Source: Roseivirga sp. (lineage in GTDB: Bacteria; Bacteroidota; Bacteroidia; Cytophagales; Cyclobacteriaceae). From it: 64,000 nucleotides of DNA. The position numbers and the translations under genes were made by a program. The notes beneath the pieces were generated by a model. That model saw only the letters and a list, made by a program, of their open reading frames with translations, had not been told where the DNA came from and searched no databases. Numbering within the stretch: position 1 is the stretch's first letter; every line of letters begins with the position of its first letter. Location of the stretch: positions 62,001-126,000 of the forward strand of contig JAJCYM010000056.1 in the NCBI GenBank assembly GCA_029262895.1, given 5' to 3'. Positions 45,447 through 53,953 of this stretch are shown in pieces.

Positions 45447-47108
45447 TCATTGTAATAGAATATATAGCACTGTAATTATGATGGTGACAGCAATCGCACC
45501 TACGTTAAATACCCGTTGGGTTTTGAAATTGAAATCATCAAGAATCAGTGCTTTCTTAGAATCCTTGCCCTTACCCTCAATCATCGATACGATAACCATT
45601 AATCCGGCACAAATCAGGAAAACATATCCCATTCGATCAATGAAGGGCACATTAGGTAAAAGCTGCTTAAACAGGATAGAGAAGATGAAAGTGCCAACAC
45701 CTCCCACCAATGCGGCATTTGGAGTGGTTTTCTTCCAGAAAATACCCAATAAAAATATGGCTACGATTCCCGGAGTCACAAACCCTGTATACTCCTGAAT
45801 GTATTGAAACGCTTGATCTAATTGCCCCAACATCGGAGCTACCAAAACTGCCAATGCAAAGGCAACCAAAGCGGTGAGTCGCCCCACACTCACCAAACGC
45901 TTTTCTGAAGCTCCCTTATTAAGAAGGGGCTTATAGATATCCATAGTGAATATAGTGGCCGTACTATTGGCCATTGAAGCCAATGACGAAACAATTGCCG
46001 CAACCAAAGCCGCAAAGGCAATGCCCTTAAATCCCGTTGGCAAAAATTGTAATAGCACAGGATAAGCCTTATCGTTTTTGATGGTCATGGTAGCCGTGTC
46101 GGTCATTCCTTTTGTCACACTTTCATCGGGTAAACCTGAAAGCACACTATCTGTAACACTCATTGAAGCCAGGTCAGCGGCTCCTTCTTTCATCAATAAA
46201 TAGTAGGCGGCAATTCCGGGAAGCACCACGATCAATGGCATAATCATCTTCAACCAACCAGCGAACATTACTCCCTTTTGAGCCTCCCGAAGTGACTTGG
46301 CGGCAAGGGCTCTTTGTGTAATGTATTGGTTCAGTCCCCAATAGCTTATGTTAGCAATCCACATTCCCCCAATTATCACTCCCCAGCCTGGCAGGTCTCC
46401 ATAAAAAGGATGATCCTTGCTTAGAATTGAGTCGAATCGATCTGGCACTTCATTCAGCAAGGTTTGGAATCCTGCTATCGGACCGCTCCCTTCACTGACC
46501 GCATCCAAAGCCAAATAGGTAGTGGCCAATCCTCCAGCTATCAGAAAGATGACCTGGATCACATCCGTCCAGGCTACAGCTGTGAGTCCACCATAAACGG
46601 AATAAATCATGGCAAACAAGGCCAAACCAATGATGGCGTAGATTCGCTCCACTCCCATTACAGTCTCAATGGCCAGTGACCCCAGGTAAAGCACAGAAGT
46701 CAGATTAACGAAAATGTATACTCCCAACCAAAAGACGGCCATAGTGGTTTTGACATTGCTGTTATACCGCTGCTCCAAAAATTGAGGCATGGTGTAAATC
46801 TGCTTCTTGATAAAGATTGGGAGTAAGAATTTACCTACCAGCAAGAGCGTGATGGCCGCCATCCACTCATAGGAAGATATGGCTATGCCTAAGGCAAAAC
46901 CTGATCCCGACATGCCTATAAACTGCTCTGCAGAAATATTTGAAGCAATTAATGAAGCGCCAATTGCCCACCAGGTAAGAGATTTTCCAGCTAAAAAATA
47001 GTCTTCTGATGTCTTATTGGCATTCTTCTTTCGAAGAGACAGATAAAGGCCTACCCCAATGATAATAAGGCAATAAATGGTAAAAACAGTATAGTCTAAG
47101 GATGACAT
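45447..47108 (-). CDS. sodium:solute symporter (SSS family)
   Basis: 553 aa with about 14 hydrophobic helices. The opening (TVFTIYCLIIIGVGLYLSLR), the SGSGFALGIAISSYEW and AEQFIGMSG segments and SSLASMANSTATIFTMDIY are typical of SGLT-like transporters. The family moves sugars, myo-inositol or carboxylates with sodium. Given the DUF1080 gene about 5 kb away, a sugar or sugar derivative is a reasonable guess. There is a single gene with its own promoter. Confidence 0.92.
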   Translation of the reverse strand: MSSLDYTVFTIYCLIIIGVGLYLSLRKKNANKTSEDYFLAGKSLTWWAIGASLIASNISAEQFIGMSGSGFALGIAISSYEWMAAITLLLVGKFLLPIFIKKQIYTMPQFLEQRYNSNVKTTMAVFWLGVYIFVNLTSVLYLGSLAIETVMGVERIYAIIGLALFAMIYSVYGGLTAVAWTDVIQVIFLIAGGLATTYLALDAVSEGSGPIAGFQTLLNEVPDRFDSILSKDHPFYGDLPGWGVIIGGMWIANISYWGLNQYITQRALAAKSLREAQKGVMFAGWLKMIMPLIVVLPGIAAYYLLMKEGAADLASMSVTDSVLSGLPDESVTKGMTDTATMTIKNDKAYPVLLQFLPTGFKGIAFAALVAAIVSSLASMANSTATIFTMDIYKPLLNKGASEKRLVSVGRLTALVAFALAVLVAPMLGQLDQAFQYIQEYTGFVTPGIVAIFLLGIFWKKTTPNAALVGGVGTFIFSILFKQLLPNVPFIDRMGYVFLICAGLMVIVSMIEGKGKDSKKALILDDFNFKTQRVFNVGAIAVTIIITVLYILLQ

Positions 47109-47345
47109 GAACTTAGGATTAAGGGTAATCTGGGGCTGTTTAGGCCAGTTCCTTTGAATTTATGATATTTCCCTCAGAAAAATCTACCAATTCTTAATCT
47201 ATGATAGATTATCAGCCTGAGAATCTGGACATTGTCAATTTGAGCCCTTTAACGTTAATTAAATTGAAGAACAATTTAGACGAATTAGAATCCCGTTTGC
47301 TAAAATTTCATGCCAGTCAGTTGGCAACTTTTATCTTGCTCGTCT

Positions 47346-48611
47346 CTACTTCAGTTCTGCTAATGATTTCTCGAGTACCTCCAAGCGCTCATCAGACTGA
47401 AGTCTGGCCAATTCTATCGCACGTTGATAAGTCTTGATTGCCATTTTGATTTTCCCAGAAGCGACTCTAACCAATGCCATACCCTCGTAGATACTGATTG
47501 AATTGGGATAAAAACCATTTACCTCATCGTAAATACCCATTGCTTCGTCATAGTTAGCATTGCTTAAGTAATAGGTTGCAAAGCCAAGAATCCTATTCAG
47601 GTTATAAGCCTGCAGGTTTCCTTTCATCTTTTTTACCAACTCATCAAATGCTGTGAACTCATTTGCCCTCATTGCTCCGAGAGTTAATGAGAAAAGCTCC
47701 GGGATTGAACTCTCTCCTCCAAATCTTTCAGCTCTCTTTTGATAGTGATTTTCTAAATACGCCAACCCTCCCTCTGTTTTATAGGCTTCAATATTCCAAT
47801 CACTCAATTCTTCATTCTTATAGTCTTTATAGACAGTTTTCAGCCCTGGGTTCCATAATCGGTATACTGATATTCCGATGCCCTCATCGTAATCGGGCTC
47901 AATCAATTCAAAACTCCAATCCAGATTTTTGGGTGCCTTTTTCTTTAGTAATGAATCCAAGCTAAGAGCAACTTCTTTAACAGAGCGCTCATTGCTTAAG
48001 GCACCAAAGTAAAGTGATTTTTTAAGTTCAGGACTACGAGCATTGAGTTGTTCAAGAGCGTTGAACTCAATTTTCGAAACGTCATAGCCTCCAAGATAGG
48101 GGCTTATGGGTATGTAGTTTTTGAACATATCGGGACGATTGGAAAGCGCATGAAATATAAACCCTGATGTATAGTGCCACCCCAAAACCGTTCGATCAAG
48201 ATGAGTCCGATATTTCTTTTCTATAAATGGGAATATGTCCTCTGCCATAAAATCCAAGAATTGATCCGCCCTTTTGCTTCCATAGGCGAAATAAGAGTTT
48301 GACTCGTTTGAAATACCCACAATAATCACCTGCGGTATATCTCCAAACTCCACGAGGCGTTGGAAGCCGCCAACGGCATAGTTGAAATAATAATCACCAT
48401 GCAGAGCGTATACTACCGGATACAAAGCATCAGAGCTTTCATAATTGTCTGGAAGCGAAACCTCAATGTCCCATTTACCACTGATTCGTTCTGACTGGAG
48501 AGTATATCTCTTGCCTATTACTATTTCCGCACCACGGCCGTTTTGACCAAAGCCATTATTATGGATACCTAAGACAATTAATATAGCAAGTAAAAACTTC
48601 TTCATTTTCAA
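47346..48611 (-). CDS. esterase D-like alpha/beta hydrolase with C-terminal TPR, probable pseudoenzyme
   Basis: 421 aa. The signal peptide is at about 1-22 (GIHNNGFGQ). Residues 30-260 follow the PF00756 esterase fold (YPVVYALHGDYYFNYAVGG, IIVGISNESNS, FIEKKYRTHLDRTVLGWHYTSG). At the nucleophile position the usual G-H-S-x-G-G reads G-W-H-Y-T-S, so His146 replaces the Ser. The last 120 residues are TPR-like (YYLSNANYDEAMGIYDEVN, AIKTYQRAIEL). The Fes/IroE group binds siderophores or cell-envelope esters; here a binding or scaffold role is possible. Confidence 0.75.
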   Translation of the reverse strand: MKMKKFLLAILIVLGIHNNGFGQNGRGAEIVIGKRYTLQSERISGKWDIEVSLPDNYESSDALYPVVYALHGDYYFNYAVGGFQRLVEFGDIPQVIIVGISNESNSYFAYGSKRADQFLDFMAEDIFPFIEKKYRTHLDRTVLGWHYTSGFIFHALSNRPDMFKNYIPISPYLGGYDVSKIEFNALEQLNARSPELKKSLYFGALSNERSVKEVALSLDSLLKKKAPKNLDWSFELIEPDYDEGIGISVYRLWNPGLKTVYKDYKNEELSDWNIEAYKTEGGLAYLENHYQKRAERFGGESSIPELFSLTLGAMRANEFTAFDELVKKMKGNLQAYNLNRILGFATYYLSNANYDEAMGIYDEVNGFYPNSISIYEGMALVRVASGKIKMAIKTYQRAIELARLQSDERLEVLEKSLAELK

Positions 48612-48824
48612 TTCTCATTTTAAGGGTAGCATTGAGCACACACTTAATACAATCGCTCAATCCATCAGTCATTAGGTCTCCGAAACTCCTTCGGCAACTT
48701 AAAGGTTACACTTTATCGACATTTCTCCAGTCATATTTCCGTTCATAAGATTCCATCAATATTCGCATTGCAGATGGTCACCGATTTTAGTAGCTTTTAA
48801 CTCTCATTCTTCAAAATCAACCTT

Positions 48825-49757
48825 ATGAAACGTTTGCTATTTTTTGCCTTGTCCTGTCTTCTGTTAGGAGCTTGTGCTACGGAGACCAAAGACAATACAT
48901 CTTCCAATATCAAAGATTACGAGGCCATCTCTCTATTGGGAGATACACTTCGTTCAAACCCGCCAAACGAAAGAGCAATAGCCAATTACGAGAAGCACAA
49001 AGCAAATTATGAGGCTGACCCATCTGCCGACAACTGGATTTGGTATGGGCGCTTTATTGCATACAAGGGCAATTACAACGAGGCCATTGATGTTTATACA
49101 GCGGGTATTAATAAATTCCCGAATGACGCCCGTTTCTACAGACACAGAGGTCATAGATATATCTCAATTCGGGAGTTTGACAAGGCCATTGCGGACTTTA
49201 CCAAGGCTGCACAATTGCGGGAAGGCTTGGAGAATGAGATAGAACCAGACGGTGCTCCAAACGCTCAAAACATCCCTGTTAGCTCTCTACATGGCAATAT
49301 TTACTATCACCTGGGTTTGGCCCATTACCTCAAAGGAGAGCTCGAACCGGCTCTGGATGCTTACAAAAATGCGGTGGCCGCCTCACGTATGGACGACAAT
49401 GTAGTTTCGGGAACACATTGGATTTACATGATGTTAAGACTGATGGGAAGAGACGAAGAAGCCAAACAGGCTTTGGCACCAATCAACAAAGACATGGAGA
49501 TTATCGAGAATTTCGCCTACCATGAACTTTGCCTTTTCTATAAGGGAGAATTGAGCCTGGAAGAACTAACCAAGTCTGGTGAAGGCGCCTTAAGTAGCAA
49601 TGATGCTGTGAACTACGGTATTGGCAATTGGTTTTTATACAATGATGATGAAGTCAAAGCGGCAGAAGTCTACGAAGCCATTCTGGCCAAAGGTGGCTGG
49701 GCTTCCTTCGGATACATAGGTGCTGAGGCCGATATGGCCAGGTTGAGTAAAAACTAA
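48825..49757 (+). CDS. TPR lipoprotein
   Basis: 310 aa. The lipobox has Cys17 (LLLGACATE). The mature protein is built of TPR-like repeats (NWIWYGRFIAYKGNYNEAIDVYTAGI, PNDARFYRHRGHRYISIREFDKAIADFTKAA, YHLGLAHYLKGELEPALDAYKNAV). TPR lipoproteins in such operons often assemble outer-membrane or periplasmic complexes. It is the first gene of a three-gene operon, 9 bases upstream of the cytochrome-dehydrogenase gene. Confidence 0.85.
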   Translation: MKRLLFFALSCLLLGACATETKDNTSSNIKDYEAISLLGDTLRSNPPNERAIANYEKHKANYEADPSADNWIWYGRFIAYKGNYNEAIDVYTAGINKFPNDARFYRHRGHRYISIREFDKAIADFTKAAQLREGLENEIEPDGAPNAQNIPVSSLHGNIYYHLGLAHYLKGELEPALDAYKNAVAASRMDDNVVSGTHWIYMMLRLMGRDEEAKQALAPINKDMEIIENFAYHELCLFYKGELSLEELTKSGEGALSSNDAVNYGIGNWFLYNDDEVKAAEVYEAILAKGGWASFGYIGAEADMARLSKN

Positions 49758-49766
49758 AGAGCACCA

Positions 49767-51986
49767 ATGAAGTGCATAAAAGGCCTTTGGTCCATTCCAA
49801 TTCTCTTCTTTTTTGGTTGTCAAACAGACTATGAAGAGCCAGAAGTTTCTCTGGATGCCTATGAAATAGAGGAAGGGTTTGAGTTGGAGGTAGTCGCTTC
49901 AGAGCCCTTTTTGGAAGCACCTGTGGCCATAGACTTTGATCTCAAAGGAAGAATTTGGGCCGCAGAGATGCGTGGTTACATGACCAATATTGACGGGGAT
50001 GGTGAAAACCTACCAAGCGGCACCATTTCAATTATGGAAGACCTGGATGGCGATGGTGTGACCGACCATTCCAAAATATTTCTGGATGGTCTTGTGCTTC
50101 CACGGGCCTTGGCACTGGTTTATGATGGCCTGCTTTACGCTGAACCACCAAACCTTTGGTTTGTAGAAATAGAGAATGACAAACCAGGCAAGAAGGTTTT
50201 GGTGGATTCGCTTTATGCTGATGACGGTAATGTAGAACATCAGCCCAATGGGTTAATGATGAATATTGACAACTGGATTTATAATGCCAAGTCCCACTTT
50301 CGATATCAACGCAAAAACGGGAAATGGCTAAAGGAACCTACCTCCTATCGCGGGCAATGGGGAATTACCAAAGACAACTTTGGGCGCCTTTACCATAACA
50401 ATAACTCCACTCTGCTTCAGGGAGATTACGTTTTGCCAAATACCTTGATCAACAACCAATATTATAGGCCCCAGCACGCCATTGGCAAGGTACTCACCTC
50501 GAATCAACGGGTTTATCCACTGCATGTCACCTCTGTGAATCGTGGCTATGAAAAAGGCGTGTTGGACAAAGACAGTATGCTGGTCAATGTGACTTCGGCC
50601 TGCGGCCCATTGGTTTATCGAGGAGGCCAGTTCCCGAACGACTATGATCAAAATGCCTTCGTATGCGCACCGGAAGTCAATTTGGTAAAACGTCATATTC
50701 TGAACTTCGAATCCATTCAAACCACCGGAGAGGCCGCCTGGGAGAATAAGGAGTTTTTGGCTTCTACGGATGAGGCCTTTCGTCCTGTAAATCTATTTAA
50801 TGGACCTGATGGAGCCATGTATGTAGTTGATATGCACAGGGGTATTATACAACATGGGGCCTATATGTCTTCCTACCTTAGAAAGCATCTGGAAAAGAAA
50901 GGACTGGATAAAGTGATTGGGATGGGTAGGATTTTAAGAGTAAAGAGTAAGGATAAAGCTCTAACGGAAATTCCCGAATTAGAAGATGCCACTCCCAAAG
51001 AATTGATTGGACTACTAAACCACGAAAATGGTTGGGTCAGAGATAAGGCTCAGCACCAGCTTATCTTATTAGGTACCGAAAAAGAAAAAGAAGCTTTAGA
51101 AGCTGTAGCTGCCAACCGAAATACTCCAACTGCACAAGTGCATGCGCTATATGCATTAGAAGGTCTAAAAATGCTTGATTTAACCTTACTTCTGAGAGTA
51201 GCTCAGGCCAGTGATCCAGAAGTAGTCGCACATTCCTTACAATTGATAGGACACTCTGATAGTGAGAGACAAATCGAAACAATATCGCAACTGGCATCCA
51301 GTCTATTTGACAAAAATGATCCGACAATAGACCTTTATTTAACCATGGCACTTGCCAGGTGGTCGCAGGCTTCGGAAAGTACATTTACCCCTGTACTTAA
51401 TGAACTAATGATCAGGAGAGATTCCCCCCTCTATCAAGAAGCCCTGGTCGCTAACCTGGAGGCCCGGGAAACCTTGATATTAGATGATTTGCCACCAACA
51501 GGACAGCTGGCAGTAAGGCTCAAAACGGCCAGGCAAAGACGATTGACCAACCAGAAGAACTGGATTTTCGAACGTGCTTCACTGGCTGAGGATGATCGAA
51601 CGAGAGGAATGCGTTTTTACAAGAATATTTGTGCCGCTTGTCACGGACCAGGAGGTGCTGGTATTGAGGGGCTGGCTCCTCCCCTTCAGGACTCTGAGTA
51701 TTTAACCGGTCCGGGTAAAAGACTAGCCCTCGTAATTCTACATGGACTTAAAGGCCCGGTAAATGTCAATGGGAAACGCTATGAATTCAATGCCCAGATG
51801 CCGGGAATTTCCAATAATCCGGATATGTCAGATCAAGATATCTCCGATTTGATTACTTATTTGAGCAATGCCTTTGGTCGATCGGCCCGGGAAACAAATG
51901 CAGCAATGATTAAGGAATTAAGGGAGGTAAAACCGGCCTCTGGCGGTGCCTATACCGAGGAAGAATTACTGAAAATGAATAATTGA
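49767..51986 (+). CDS. PVC-type heme-binding dehydrogenase (beta-propeller, HEAT-like, cytochrome c), lipoprotein
   Basis: 739 aa. The lipobox has Cys18 (FFFGCQTD). Residues about 30-390 are a six-bladed propeller of the membrane-bound dehydrogenase type (FEVVASEPFLEAPVAIDFDLKGRIWAAEMRGYM-like start; DGDGVTDHSKIF is the Ca-type loop; DGAMYVVDMHRGIIQH near the end). About 400-590 are HEAT-like repeats. The cytochrome c CxxCH is at about 622-626 (CAACHGPGGAG) with a distal Met in QMPGIS. It probably oxidises a sugar or polyol outside the cytoplasm. It is co-transcribed with the DUF1080-cupin gene. Confidence 0.85.
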   Translation: MKCIKGLWSIPILFFFGCQTDYEEPEVSLDAYEIEEGFELEVVASEPFLEAPVAIDFDLKGRIWAAEMRGYMTNIDGDGENLPSGTISIMEDLDGDGVTDHSKIFLDGLVLPRALALVYDGLLYAEPPNLWFVEIENDKPGKKVLVDSLYADDGNVEHQPNGLMMNIDNWIYNAKSHFRYQRKNGKWLKEPTSYRGQWGITKDNFGRLYHNNNSTLLQGDYVLPNTLINNQYYRPQHAIGKVLTSNQRVYPLHVTSVNRGYEKGVLDKDSMLVNVTSACGPLVYRGGQFPNDYDQNAFVCAPEVNLVKRHILNFESIQTTGEAAWENKEFLASTDEAFRPVNLFNGPDGAMYVVDMHRGIIQHGAYMSSYLRKHLEKKGLDKVIGMGRILRVKSKDKALTEIPELEDATPKELIGLLNHENGWVRDKAQHQLILLGTEKEKEALEAVAANRNTPTAQVHALYALEGLKMLDLTLLLRVAQASDPEVVAHSLQLIGHSDSERQIETISQLASSLFDKNDPTIDLYLTMALARWSQASESTFTPVLNELMIRRDSPLYQEALVANLEARETLILDDLPPTGQLAVRLKTARQRRLTNQKNWIFERASLAEDDRTRGMRFYKNICAACHGPGGAGIEGLAPPLQDSEYLTGPGKRLALVILHGLKGPVNVNGKRYEFNAQMPGISNNPDMSDQDISDLITYLSNAFGRSARETNAAMIKELREVKPASGGAYTEEELLKMNN

Positions 51987-51991
51987 TAGCC

Positions 51992-53110
51992 ATGAGATTC
52001 ACATTTAGCATCAGTCTCCTTTTAGTCGGTTTTCTTGTTCAGGCTCAGGACAATTGGAAGCCCATGTTCAATGGCAAGGACCTTTCTGGCTGGAAAATCC
52101 GAGGAGGAGAAGCCGCTTATACCGTTGAAGGCGACATGATCGTTGGTTCGTCACAAGGCAGGTTAAACACCTTTTTGAGCACCGAACAGGAGTACTCAGA
52201 TTTTATATTGGAGCTGGAGCTTTTTGTTGATCCCACAATGAATTCAGGCATTCAAATCAGAAGCCATGAGGACAAATATGTTTTTGGATATCAGATAGAA
52301 GTTGATCCCGCTGAAAGGGCCTGGAGCGGTGGCATCTATGATGAAAGCAGAAGAGGTTGGCTCTACCCTCTGACTTATAACCCACCTGCGAGAAAGGCCT
52401 TTCAAAATGGCATTTGGAACAAATATCGAATAGAAGCCATTGGCAATTCCATCAAAGTTTGGGTCAATGGCAAGCCCACCGCAACCATGCTGGATGATGC
52501 GGATGCCTCGGGCTTTATCGCACTTCAGGTGCATGGCATTGGAGCAAATGTTGCGCCTGGTAAACAGATCAAATGGCGGAATGTGCGCATTATGACTGAA
52601 GGATTGGAAAAGGAAGCCAGAACCTTTCCTGAGAACATATTTAAGCTTAATCTCACTTCCGATGAGAAATCTCCACTCTTTGTAGACACAGAAAAAGGCA
52701 AGACCTGGAATGTATTTGGGCTTAAGATTATTGGAAAAATTCTGAGTGAAGACACCAACGGTGAATATGCCGTAATCATAAGTCATACTCCACCCGAAGG
52801 TGGCCCTCCATTTCATGTGCATGAAAATGAAGAAGAGATGTTCTACGTGCTAAAAGGGACCTTTGAATTTACCTTTGGAAATAGAAAGGTCACCGCCAAA
52901 GAAGGTGGCATGGTTGTTCTGCCAAAGAACCTACCTCATAGCTTTAAGAACATTGGTACTTCAGAAGGCATTACCATGAATACCATCACACCTGGTGGTA
53001 TGGAGAAATTCTTTGATGAGGTTGCTGCAATCTCAAAAGACGGACCTCCAGACCCTAAGCAGGTCTCTGAGATAGCGTTGAAGTATAAAATTCGTTTTCT
53101 AACGAACTGA
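51992..53110 (+). CDS. DUF1080 (3-keto-disaccharide hydrolase-like) and cupin fusion protein, exported
   Basis: 372 aa from the ATG at 51992; the in-frame TTG at 51983 lies across the preceding stop. The signal peptide is MRFTFSISLLLVGFLVQAQ. Residues about 22-205 match the jelly-roll DUF1080 domain (WKPMFNGKDLSGWKI, SGIQIRSHED, YQIEVDP, GFIALQVHG, IKWRNVRI). Residues about 265-345 form a cupin with a metal site (PPFHVHENEEEMFYVLKG). DUF1080 proteins cleave 3-keto-glycosides; the upstream propeller-cytochrome could make the keto sugar. The cupin fusion is unusual. Confidence 0.88.
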   Translation: MRFTFSISLLLVGFLVQAQDNWKPMFNGKDLSGWKIRGGEAAYTVEGDMIVGSSQGRLNTFLSTEQEYSDFILELELFVDPTMNSGIQIRSHEDKYVFGYQIEVDPAERAWSGGIYDESRRGWLYPLTYNPPARKAFQNGIWNKYRIEAIGNSIKVWVNGKPTATMLDDADASGFIALQVHGIGANVAPGKQIKWRNVRIMTEGLEKEARTFPENIFKLNLTSDEKSPLFVDTEKGKTWNVFGLKIIGKILSEDTNGEYAVIISHTPPEGGPPFHVHENEEEMFYVLKGTFEFTFGNRKVTAKEGGMVVLPKNLPHSFKNIGTSEGITMNTITPGGMEKFFDEVAAISKDGPPDPKQVSEIALKYKIRFLTN

Positions 53111-53309
53111 CTAATTTTTGAATTGGCAGAATTGTCATTATCCAAATCTACATTCTGAAGTCATTTCGTAGCAAGGCGTAGAAATCGTTTTCAGCTTCCT
53201 AAGGCATTTCTTTCACGTTTCTGAAAAAGATCCTTTCAGGATGACTTACTAAATAGTATGGGATAATCTGCTATTTTGCATTCTGTGCTCCCAGAATTAC
53301 CCTTAATCA

Positions 53310-53651
53310 ATGATCACTAAAAACACACTTCAAAAGCTAGCTCTGTCCTTCGAAGAAGCTGTTGAACAGCCTCATATGGAAAAATCCTCTTTCCGAGTGA
53401 GAAAGAAAATCTTCGCGACCTATGATGCTACCAAAAACCAAGTAGTGCTTAAGCTCAATGAAGTCGACCAATCCGTTTTCTCTGATGGTTCAGGTGGCAC
53501 TATCTATCCGGTACCTGGAGGCTGGGGTAGGCAAGGTTGGACAATTGTGGACCTCAACAATGTTCATCCGGAACTATTTAAAGATGCCTTGACTATGTCG
53601 TATTGTATTGTGGCTCCTAAGAAGTTGGGGGATCAGTATAGATTAAGCTGA
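53310..53651 (+). CDS. MmcQ/YjbR family protein
   Basis: 113 aa. The family core is visible: LSFEEAVEQPHMEKSSFRVRKKIFATYD, LKLNEVDQSVFSD, the GGWGRQGWTIVDL segment and the helical end HPELFKDALTMSYCIVAPKKL. These small proteins have a CyaY-like or double-wing DNA-binding fold; the cell role is unclear. It is monocistronic. Confidence 0.88.
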   Translation: MITKNTLQKLALSFEEAVEQPHMEKSSFRVRKKIFATYDATKNQVVLKLNEVDQSVFSDGSGGTIYPVPGGWGRQGWTIVDLNNVHPELFKDALTMSYCIVAPKKLGDQYRLS

Positions 53652-53660
53652 TTCGGTAAA

Positions 53661-53880
53661 GTCCTCCCCCTGCGCCCCCTCCAGAGGAGGACAGTGTGTG
53701 CCCAAGACTCCAGAAATTTATAAAAATTTAAGTTGGTACCAAGCTAGGAACCTTGCAAAACATGGTTGGCTTCAGCCAACTAGCTACTGAAAACATTTAG
53801 ATGAACGTTGTTAGCTTCTAATGATTAGAAAGTTTAGGGCGCCGTACTTTGTCCCCCTCTGGAGGGGGTAGGGGGAGGAC
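53661..53880. mobile_element. 220-bp element with GC-rich terminal inverted repeats
   Basis: The left end (53661-53693, GTCCTCCCCCTGCGCCCCCT then CCAGAGGAGGACA) and the right end (53850-53880) are near-complete inverted repeats of about 31-33 bases. The interior has no open frame. It fills most of the gap 53652-53953. Similar CCCCCTCC-type short inverted repeats are common in Bacteroidota genomes; this is a general recollection, not a search. Confidence 0.65.
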
Positions 53881-53953
53881 AACATGTCTCATTGTCCTTT
53901 TAAGCACTCGACTCGTAGGAAGTTGGGGTATACATATAGTGCTCTTACACCCC

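Noticed and set aside
47201-47437. A 78-codon + strand open frame with a hydrophobic centre.
   Set aside because: Its second half is antisense to the end of the esterase-like gene, and no ribosome-binding site or family match supports it.
52244-52822. A 192-codon - strand open frame in the DUF1080-cupin gene.
   Set aside because: It is antisense to the conserved jelly-roll domain and shows no protein-like pattern.
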